DNA of 6,696 bases from Clostridiales bacterium (GTDB lineage Bacteria; Bacillota; Clostridia; Oscillospirales; JAAYXM01), in the NCBI GenBank assembly GCA_012515925.1, contig JAAYXM010000253.1:1-6696 (forward strand), in the 5' to 3' direction. Within the stretch, counting starts at the first letter, position 1. Every line of letters begins with the position of its first letter. This document shows positions 1 to 5,778 of this stretch, in pieces. The notes beneath the pieces are model-generated. The model was not told the origin of the DNA, did no database searches, and was given only the letters and a program-made list of their open reading frames with translations. The position numbers were made by a program, and so were the translations under genes.

Positions 1-471
1 AACCACGCGGATTACAGGCTTATGAGCAAGCGCGCCCTCCGCGGCCTCAGCAGATTCCCCGAGGCGAACCTGTTTCTCCGCGGGATAGTGCCGTTAGTCG
101 GCTATCGCAGTACATGCGTCGAGTATGAAAGGCGGGCGCGGATTGCGGGAGAGAGCAAATACCCGCTTTCGAAAATGCTGTCCTTCGCGTTAAACGGTAT
201 AACGTCGCTTAGTATAAAACCCATTCGCGTCATATCATATATCGGGTTTATTATGTTCATAATAAGCATTGCGGCGCTGCTTTACGCTCTCACGGTTAAA
301 CTTCTCGGGCAAACGGTTACGGGCTGGACAACCCTTTTAATATCTATCTGGATGCTCGGGGGAATACAGCTTTTAGGCGTAGGCGTTATCGGCGAATATA
401 TCGGAAAGATTTATAACGAAACGAAAAAACGGCCGAAATATTTAATATGGGAAGAGCTTACTGATGAATAA
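1..471 (+). CDS. Polyprenyl-phosphate glycosyltransferase, GtrB/DPM1-like family 2 (5' end missing)
   Basis: This is the C-terminal 156 residues of a protein normally about 310-330 aa long. The reading frame is open from base 1, so the ATG at 22 is internal and not the start. The family transfers a sugar from a nucleotide donor to undecaprenyl phosphate on the inner face of the membrane. Visible signatures are the DYRLMSKRAL segment (residues 4-13 of the visible part), a following FLRG motif, and R-x-AGESKYPLSKM, typical of this family just before the membrane part. Two hydrophobic helices follow (starting near PIRVISYIGF and GWTTLLISIW), then a basic tail with GEYIGKIYNE. The catalytic GT-A domain lies outside the window. 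The stop overlaps the next gene by 8 bases, which implies translational coupling to the GtrA-like partner. The family call is secure; the acceptor glycan and sugar are unknown. Confidence 0.93.
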   Translation, partial: NHADYRLMSKRALRGLSRFPEANLFLRGIVPLVGYRSTCVEYERRARIAGESKYPLSKMLSFALNGITSLSIKPIRVISYIGFIMFIISIAALLYALTVKLLGQTVTGWTTLLISIWMLGGIQLLGVGVIGEYIGKIYNETKKRPKYLIWEELTDE

Positions 472-862
472 CCTCCTTTACAACGCCCGGAAAATCTTTT
501 TAACGCCCCAGTTTCTGATATTCGTATTAATAGGTATTACAAATACACTGTCGTGTATTCTGCTGTCCGGGCTTTACTCCGGGTTAATGGGCGCAAACAC
601 GGCGTTCTCGTCAGGGTACTTAAGCTCGCTTATAATATCCTATTTCTTAAACTGCTTTTTGACGTTTAAAAAGAACCCGTGCCTGCCCGGGTTTTTAAAA
701 TTCTTTGTTTCATACATGCCGAATTTCGCGATACAGTCTGTTTTTGTCTTTATCATCTATAACCTGTTAAAGCTCCATAAACTAATAGCCTTTTCGTCTG
801 CCGCTATAATCGGCGTCCCGCTGACGTTTGTTCTGATGAAATATTTCGCGTTTAAAAAGTAG
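464..862 (+). CDS. GtrA-like four-helix membrane protein
   Basis: This is a 132-residue, almost wholly hydrophobic protein of the usual length for the GtrA/DPMS_TMS family (PF04138). Four membrane segments can be seen, starting near FLIFVLIGIT, YLSSLIISYF, FLKFFVSYMP and IAFSSAAIIG, with the characteristic N-x-F-x-TFKK stretch after helix 2 and a FAFKK end. Members are proposed to flip or help translocate polyprenyl-linked sugars, or to support the partner glycosyltransferase. The ATG at 464 lies inside the end of the glycosyltransferase gene, and a GGGAAGAG sequence seven bases upstream serves as ribosome binding site. The pairing GtrB then GtrA is the standard arrangement for O-antigen, teichoic acid or other envelope glycosylation. 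It ends 21 bases before a long hairpin. The family is well supported; the exact glycan cannot be said. Confidence 0.9.
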   Translation: MNNLLYNARKIFLTPQFLIFVLIGITNTLSCILLSGLYSGLMGANTAFSSGYLSSLIISYFLNCFLTFKKNPCLPGFLKFFVSYMPNFAIQSVFVFIIYNLLKLHKLIAFSSAAIIGVPLTFVLMKYFAFKK

Positions 863-882
863 CGGGATGATGTGTATAATCA

Positions 883-916
883 AGGCGCGAAGATATGTTC
901 GCATATCTTCGCGCCT
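883..916. repeat. Perfect 15-bp inverted repeat with TTCG loop (transcript hairpin)
   Basis: The arms AGGCGCGAAGATATG and its exact reverse complement enclose a TTCG loop, starting 21 bases after the stop of the GtrA-like gene. Read rightward there is no T-run after it (GACAGAGGAAG follows), so it is not a classical intrinsic terminator on that strand. Read leftward it is followed by TGATTATACAC, only weakly T-rich. It may stabilise a 3' end, terminate weakly for the leftward operon, or be a dispersed intergenic repeat unit. Confidence 0.7.
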
Positions 917-947
917 GACAGAGGAAGAGGAGGTAGAATAATCCGTT

Positions 948-990
948 TTAATACCACGGGCGCCGCCCGTGGTATTAACGATTTTATTTT
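948..990 (+). terminator. Likely intrinsic terminator between convergent genes
   Basis: A perfect 14-bp inverted repeat (948-961 and 965-978, core ACCACGGGC) has a three-base loop and is followed on the + strand by CGATTTTATTTT, a T-rich tail. It therefore reads as the terminator for rightward transcription from the glycosyltransferase/GtrA pair. It also lies five bases beyond the stop of the leftward lipoprotein gene and could protect that transcript's 3' end, although no T-run follows it on the minus strand. Its T-rich tail overlaps the last codons of the lipoprotein gene. Confidence 0.65.
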
Positions 991-2552
991 CCCGTAACCT
1001 TTTTATATGCCTCGCTATAATACGCGAGTAATTCTTCGACGCCCGAGTTTTTAACCTCTTCGACGAACGCGTCCCACTTAGACATGGGCTCGATACCGTA
1101 TAGGAACTTGCTGAGCATTTCGTTGGTGAATACGTCAATCCCGCTCAGAATGTCGTCAACTTCGTTTTTGGTATCATCCGTAAACGCGAGCCACTGGGCG
1201 GGATTCATATATTTCTCGCCGTATCCGATAGCGATTCTGCTTTGCTCGCTCTGGTCGTCTGAATACAGCGCTTCGTTGGCCTCCGCGTAAATGCACTGGC
1301 CGAGCCCGTAGGTCGCGAATCCGTATTTGGCATAAGCGGTTTCGCCTTCGTCCAAAATAAACCTTCTTTTGCCGTCTACAACCTTGTAGGTCTCGCCCTC
1401 CTTGCCCCAGCTTAAGAGCTCGCGGCCTTCCTCCGAATACATCCAATCGAATACCTTCATCGTATTGTTTATACGGGTTTCGTCTCTGGTGTTGGGCAGC
1501 ACATATCCCACCATCTCATAGTTCTGCTTTGACATCTTGTGCTGACCGGTCGGAGTGTCCGCCTTCGGGGGCGGCATGACCTTAAGCGTAAAATCGGGGT
1601 TCTGCTCTCTCGCCGGGTTCTGGAAGAAGTCGACACGCACGACATATTCCGGCATCATAAACCCTTTGTCGTTAAACACCAGCTCTTCCCACGTCTTTGT
1701 ATTGATTTTCAGATAATCCGGCGGCAAAACCCCGGCCTTGTGGAACTTAATCATATCCTCCACCATTTGCCTCATCGTGTCTTCTATTATTCCGTAATGC
1801 CATGTTTCCGTGTTGAAGTCGTAATAGAGCCCGGGGGCGAAATACGGCGCCCACTGTGGCCCCATGTTGCCAAGGTTTCTAAGGCCTTCGCGCATGCTTA
1901 TCGGATAACTTTCCGGATACAGCTCCTTAAGCTTCATTGCCGTATCGTAAAGCTCGTTGATTGTTTCGGGGATTTTCAGGTTATGCTTTTCGAAAATATC
2001 GGCGCGGTAAAGCCAGGCGCGCGTATTTCCTATGGTGTGAAAGCCGTAATTGGGCGGAAAGTATATTTTCCCGTCACCCGAGCGGCGCTGGTTCATAAGC
2101 TCTACCCTTTCATCCTCGGGGATAGAGTTCCAGAACGCCGTGTAATTCGGGAGCTTATCCAGGTAATCGTCAACCGGTAGCAGCGCTCCCGAAGGTCCGT
2201 TTATATCCGCAAACTTCTTGGAATCGCAGAACATCAGATCCGGAAGAGTGTCCGGAGAAGCGAGCATCAGGGTTACCTTTGTTCCGTATTCCGTGTTCGG
2301 AATCGCCTGGACATCGAAATTCGCTCCCGTACCCTCGCGGAAATACTGCCACGCCTTATAGTTCTCATCGTACGGCCAGCTCGGGTGGCTCCCTAAGGCC
2401 ACTTTAATCGTTACGGGCTCGTCAAACAGTTTGCCGCCCGACGACGACACCTCTTGTTTTTCGGGTGCGGCGGGCTGCCTGACACAGGAGCTTAAGCTTA
2501 AAAGCATGATAATCGTGACAACCAGCGCAAGAATCCTTCTTTTGGATTTCAT
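984..2552 (-). CDS. Extracellular solute-binding lipoprotein (ABC transporter, LplA-like)
   Basis: The protein has 522 residues. It opens with a basic stretch (KSKRR), a hydrophobic core and the lipobox L-S-S-C with Cys23, so it should be lipid-anchored outside the cytoplasmic membrane. A low-complexity linker rich in Ser, Glu and Gly (about 24-42) precedes a type 2 periplasmic-binding fold of the family 1 solute-binding class. Recognisable parts are ASPDTLPDLMF (98-108), a GKIYFPPN segment (161-168) and LYRADIFEKH followed by IPETINEL (181-201), typical of the large LplA-type sugar-binding proteins of Paenibacillus and Clostridia. AGGAGG at 2561-2566 stands eight bases before the ATG. The gene follows the amidohydrolase gene by 30 bases in the same direction, so it is probably the second gene of that operon. 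No permease or ATPase genes adjoin it in this operon. Oligosaccharide or glycoside ligands are usual for the family, but the ligand here is unknown. Confidence 0.93.
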   Translation of the reverse strand: MKSKRRILALVVTIIMLLSLSSCVRQPAAPEKQEVSSSGGKLFDEPVTIKVALGSHPSWPYDENYKAWQYFREGTGANFDVQAIPNTEYGTKVTLMLASPDTLPDLMFCDSKKFADINGPSGALLPVDDYLDKLPNYTAFWNSIPEDERVELMNQRRSGDGKIYFPPNYGFHTIGNTRAWLYRADIFEKHNLKIPETINELYDTAMKLKELYPESYPISMREGLRNLGNMGPQWAPYFAPGLYYDFNTETWHYGIIEDTMRQMVEDMIKFHKAGVLPPDYLKINTKTWEELVFNDKGFMMPEYVVRVDFFQNPAREQNPDFTLKVMPPPKADTPTGQHKMSKQNYEMVGYVLPNTRDETRINNTMKVFDWMYSEEGRELLSWGKEGETYKVVDGKRRFILDEGETAYAKYGFATYGLGQCIYAEANEALYSDDQSEQSRIAIGYGEKYMNPAQWLAFTDDTKNEVDDILSGIDVFTNEMLSKFLYGIEPMSKWDAFVEEVKNSGVEELLAYYSEAYKKVTGK

Positions 2553-2582
2553 TTTATCGGCCTCCTAATTTTTTTTATTATT

Positions 2583-4196
2583 TCACAGCCCGGTTTTCCG
2601 GACCGTGTTTTGCTTATTGTCATTCGGGAAGCAGCGCCCCAGAATCCTCTGCATGTTTTCGCCGAGAATTTTCTTCTTCGCGCTTATCGGTATGTCCGCA
2701 TAGGCGACCCAGCCGAGCTGCGGGCGCGGGTCACGCATCGGCGAATCCGTACCGAACAGCGTCCTGTCCTCGAGCCCCTCCGCAACAAGATATTCAATTA
2801 AACCCTGCGTAACGGAAGTAAAGGTCAGCTGCAGATAGATATTGTCGTATTTTTTCGCTAAAGCAGCGTAGCTTTCCGCCGAGTTGAAATCACGTCCCGC
2901 ATGGTCAAGGAAAAAATAAACGTCAGGATATCTGACCGCCAGATCCTCCATATCCGACAAATATTCCGGATAATACCCCGAATCCATAAGCGCGAACAGG
3001 CAATGCTCATCCGCTATTTCCCACCACGGGTCGAACACGGGGTCGTTGTAGCGAAGGCAGGTACGGTAACGGAACATCTTGATTCCGGGAATACGGTGTT
3101 CTATGTGGTATTTTCTCGCCTCGGCCTCCACATCAACATAGGCCGGGTCGATTAACACATAACCGACCGCTTTATCGGGGCTTTTTATTGTCATATCCAG
3201 CATTATACGGTTTCCGGCTTCGGAATCTGTCCAGATGCCGAGCCAGGGCGCAACACAATATTTATCTATACCGATGCCCGCGTACAGCGCCTCCATGCTT
3301 TTATAGCCGCCTTTCGGCATAGGACTATTTCCGACGCAGCCTCCGCCTTCTTCGAGAAAATGCGCGTGCGAGTCAAACACGAATACGGATACCGGCTTTC
3401 CTTCACTCGCCTGCAGTGCAATCTCGTCGTTTTGAACGCGAGCGGGCTCGGGGAGCTTAACGCCGCACAGCCGCGCCAGGTTTTCACCTAAGATTTTTCT
3501 CTTGTCATCGCCGGAAATCTCCGCGTAGTCGATGAACGAGCGCGCCGCGCCGACGTTCATCCTCGGCATCCCGCTGCCCAGCACAAGCCGCTCCGCGCCT
3601 ATCTTCTCAACCAGTCGCTCAACCGCGAAGTTTGTCTGCATACACGAGAAATCGATATGTAAGTTTTCGTACTCCTTTAAAAGCGCTATTACAAAGCGCT
3701 CCTCATTCCAATATACTCCCTGAAGCAGAACCGGGAGGGACGGATGATTCGCGAGGATTTTTTCCAGCGCTTCAAAGGATATCTCGGGCTTGTCGATTAA
3801 AAGCGGAAGCCTTTCCCGCTCGAGCGCGCCGAAATATTCGCCCATACTGATTTCGTCAACACTGAAATTATGGTAAGCCGGGAATATTTTAGCCGCCACC
3901 ATACCTTTTGCGCGCATATCCGCAATCGTTTCATCCGGCGCTGGAAAATCGCCGCACATACCGGGCAGGATAGTATAGCAGCCGAACAGCCGCTCGCTTT
4001 TTTTAAGCTCCTCAATAAGACGTTCGTTTCCGTAAATCGGGGAATAATCCTTCGCCCAGCCGCTGTGAACCAGCGCCGCCGAAACTCCGCATTTTGACAT
4101 CGCGTCGAGCACGTGCTCCGTGCTCCACTGCTCAAGCCTATGCTTGCGTCCGCGTTTTCCGACACATACGTTTGAATCAAAGCATTGTGTTTCCAA
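2583..4196 (-). CDS. Tandem (fused) amidohydrolase-2-like protein with a degenerate N-terminal half
   Basis: I place the start at the TTG at 4196 (537 aa). AAAGAGG lies seven bases upstream, and the GTG at 4262 has no ribosome binding site and falls inside the likely promoter. Two TIM-barrel amidohydrolase_2-type halves (PF04909-like) lie at about residues 5-248 and 272-522, each closing with the same KILGEN-x-x-R-x-L motif (235-239 and 510-514). The second half keeps the HxH metal pair (H277, H279), a DHAG motif (H432) and GTDSP with D484; the usual strand-5 His appears to be Asp405. In the first half the matching positions are N9 and C11, G160, and GSGMP (207-211, Asp replaced by Gly), so it has lost its metal ligands and is probably a structural or regulatory partner domain. 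No signal peptide, so cytosolic. It is the first gene of the leftward operon. The reaction is unknown: hydrolysis of an amide, ester or lactone, or a decarboxylation, are all possible for this superfamily. Confidence 0.85.
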   Translation of the reverse strand: METQCFDSNVCVGKRGRKHRLEQWSTEHVLDAMSKCGVSAALVHSGWAKDYSPIYGNERLIEELKKSERLFGCYTILPGMCGDFPAPDETIADMRAKGMVAAKIFPAYHNFSVDEISMGEYFGALERERLPLLIDKPEISFEALEKILANHPSLPVLLQGVYWNEERFVIALLKEYENLHIDFSCMQTNFAVERLVEKIGAERLVLGSGMPRMNVGAARSFIDYAEISGDDKRKILGENLARLCGVKLPEPARVQNDEIALQASEGKPVSVFVFDSHAHFLEEGGGCVGNSPMPKGGYKSMEALYAGIGIDKYCVAPWLGIWTDSEAGNRIMLDMTIKSPDKAVGYVLIDPAYVDVEAEARKYHIEHRIPGIKMFRYRTCLRYNDPVFDPWWEIADEHCLFALMDSGYYPEYLSDMEDLAVRYPDVYFFLDHAGRDFNSAESYAALAKKYDNIYLQLTFTSVTQGLIEYLVAEGLEDRTLFGTDSPMRDPRPQLGWVAYADIPISAKKKILGENMQRILGRCFPNDNKQNTVRKTGL

Positions 4197-4203
4197 AAAA
4201 AAA

Positions 4204-4210
4204 CCTCTTT
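4204..4210 (-). promoter_or_regulatory. Ribosome binding site that fixes the amidohydrolase start
   Basis: Read on the minus strand this is AAAGAGG, seven bases before TTG at 4196. It supports the TTG as the true start. The longer reading from GTG at 4262 is preceded by a T-run with no purine-rich site, and its 22 extra residues resemble no part of the domain. Confidence 0.65.
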
Positions 4211-4235
4211 TCGCCGCCCGATATATCGATAGGCT

Positions 4236-4264
4236 ATTATTCACTAAACTATATTCTATCACAA
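4236..4264 (-). promoter_or_regulatory. Predicted sigma-A-type promoter of the amidohydrolase/lipoprotein operon
   Basis: On the minus strand TTGTGA (4264-4259) is followed after 17 bases by AATAAT (4241-4236), matching four and five of the six consensus bases, with a T-run just upstream of the -35. Transcription would begin near 4229 and give a leader of about 33 bases before the TTG start. A perfect 10-bp palindrome, CGATATATCG (4219-4228), would sit at the transcript start and could be an operator. Prediction by eye only. Confidence 0.45.
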
Positions 4265-4327
4265 AAAAAGCGCCGGACGGCTTGTATTTTTTATACTATC
4301 CTGCAATATTCATTAAAAAACTTGAAG

Positions 4328-4356
4328 TTGCGCGCGTTTGACTTTAGTATTATAAT
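4328..4356 (+). promoter_or_regulatory. Predicted promoter of the ceramidase-like/AraC arm
   Basis: A perfect -10 hexamer TATAAT (4351-4356) lies 17 bases after a weak -35, TTGCGC (4328-4333). The weak -35 would suit an activator-dependent promoter, as expected for an AraC-controlled gene. A better-looking TTGACT (4338-4343) is only seven bases from the -10 and cannot be its -35. Transcription would begin near 4363, leaving a leader of about 28 bases. The flanking AT-rich stretch 4343-4363 is an imperfect palindrome (7 of 10 pairs match). Confidence 0.45.
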
Positions 4357-4390
4357 TATTAAAGAATCAATTGGAATCGGGAGAGTTTAA

Positions 4391-5734
4391 ATGTCAGATA
4401 TGGTTAAATTCGGCGCGGCGAAGGATATAATCACCCCGTGTATCAGGACAACGCTTATGGGTTTCGGAGTGGTTTTCGGCAAACCTTTTCTTAATATTCA
4501 TGACGACCTTTATGTGCGTACGCTGCTGCTTGAGGACGGTTTTGAAAACCAGGTTATCCTTGTCTCGCTCGATTTGTGTTTTCATGACGACAGCCTGACG
4601 GAAGAGCTGCGGGATTATGTCAATGAAAAGTACGGCGTCCCGCTTGACAACCTCTTGATTACATATACCCATACACATTTCGGACCCTCGGTAAAAGGCT
4701 ATGATCTGGTATTCCATGAGCCCGAATATGAGTCGTTTCTTAAAAGGCGCGTACGTGAATGCGTAGACAGAGCATATCTCAACCGCTGCGAGGGCAGTAT
4801 TGAATACGGTTTTGTCGAAGGCAGCTGGAACATAAGCCGGCGCAAAAACGAAAACGGCAGGATTCGCTTCGCCCCCGCTTTGGACGGGGAGCACGATAAA
4901 AACCTGTATATTCTGAAGCTTTCGGACACGAAAGGAAACATAAAGGTCTTACTTACCAATTACGCGTGCCACCCGTCTAACCTGGATGAACTCCTCAGCA
5001 TATCCTCCGAATACCCGGGAAGGCTTTGTCATATATTAGAGAGCAAATATTACGGCGCAACCGCGCTGTTTTTCCAGGGCTTCGGCGCGGACGCGAAATT
5101 AAGCGCCGGCGCTGCCGGCAACAGATTTAAGGGCATATGTTATCAGAATGTAAACGAAGTCGCACTCGGCATGGCCGAGCGGATAAGCGATTTGATATCA
5201 ATAGGCGACTTTAAGCCGGTTAATCTTAACCTCGCGTCGAAAATGTTTAAAATACCCGTGCCTTTGGCGGTTTACCCGAAAGAGTTTTTTGATAAAGCTT
5301 CCGCCGGGTATTCCGGACTTGACGGCGCGCGGTTCGATAAGTCGAGAGTCGGCGGCAGCCACCCGGATATTCTCCGTTGGGCGAGTACCGATTATGTTAT
5401 TGAGCATTATGATGAAATTCCTGATTATCTTACGTTAAACTGCGGGTTAATCCGGCTGAGCGATACTCTGTGGATTGCCACGGTTGGCGGCGAGCCGTCC
5501 TGTAACGTAAAAGCGGTTATCTCCGAAGCGCTGGCCGGAAAGGAAATCCTGTGTTTCGGCTACAACGACGCAATAGCGTATGTGCCGAGCGATAAAGTCA
5601 TAGCCGAGGGAGGTTACGAGGCGGAGGGCTCCGTCACCGAATACCGGCTTAAGGGACGTATCGCGCCCGGAATAGATAAGCTGTTCGCCGAGTATTTCAA
5701 AGACGCGGCGGCGAAAATCGAAAAGGACGGATAA
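4391..5734 (+). CDS. Neutral/alkaline ceramidase-like (N-terminal domain family) cytosolic hydrolase
   Basis: This 447-residue protein matches the N-terminal catalytic domain family of neutral ceramidases (PF04734-like). It starts FGAAKDIITP (7-16), the usual opening, then DDLYVRTLLLEDG (38-50) and VSLDLCF. Probable zinc ligands are present: H96 in THTHFGP (93-99), H194 in ACHPSN (193-197), E368 in GGEPS (366-370) and Y409 in GGYEAEG, matching the His/His/Glu/Tyr set described for the Pseudomonas aeruginosa enzyme. The segment that carries the nucleophilic serine there (GDVSPN) appears here as FGADAKL (231-237), without serine. There is no signal peptide, unlike secreted ceramidases, and the C-terminal immunoglobulin-like domain is missing, so the substrate is probably a small amide or ester handled in the cytoplasm. 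GGGAGAG precedes the ATG by five bases. It leads the rightward operon and is followed after 44 bases by the AraC regulator. Fold is confident, substrate unknown. Confidence 0.85.
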   Translation: MSDMVKFGAAKDIITPCIRTTLMGFGVVFGKPFLNIHDDLYVRTLLLEDGFENQVILVSLDLCFHDDSLTEELRDYVNEKYGVPLDNLLITYTHTHFGPSVKGYDLVFHEPEYESFLKRRVRECVDRAYLNRCEGSIEYGFVEGSWNISRRKNENGRIRFAPALDGEHDKNLYILKLSDTKGNIKVLLTNYACHPSNLDELLSISSEYPGRLCHILESKYYGATALFFQGFGADAKLSAGAAGNRFKGICYQNVNEVALGMAERISDLISIGDFKPVNLNLASKMFKIPVPLAVYPKEFFDKASAGYSGLDGARFDKSRVGGSHPDILRWASTDYVIEHYDEIPDYLTLNCGLIRLSDTLWIATVGGEPSCNVKAVISEALAGKEILCFGYNDAIAYVPSDKVIAEGGYEAEGSVTEYRLKGRIAPGIDKLFAEYFKDAAAKIEKDG

Positions 5735-5778
5735 ACCCGTCATAAACCGTCAGTCTGAGGAATGGGAGGTGCCGTTTT

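Noticed and set aside
928..933. AGGAGG suggesting a small gene in the convergent gap
   Set aside because: No ATG, GTG or TTG stands at a suitable distance, and the following bases form the terminator hairpin.
797..1138. A minus-strand open frame bridging the GtrA gene and the lipoprotein 3' end
   Set aside because: It crosses both hairpins and overlaps two well-supported genes out of frame; there is no ribosome binding site or recognisable motif.
1539..2180. A 213-codon open frame on the + strand
   Set aside because: It lies wholly antisense to the lipoprotein gene, has no domain-like composition, and its length follows from the codon bias of the opposite strand.
4338..4356. TTGACT and TATAAT as a strong promoter pair
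   Set aside because: They are only seven bases apart, far short of the 16-18 needed; TTGCGC at 4328 has the right spacing.
4394..4894. A 166-codon open frame on the minus strand
   Set aside because: It is antisense to the ceramidase-like gene, whose conserved motifs prove the + strand is coding.
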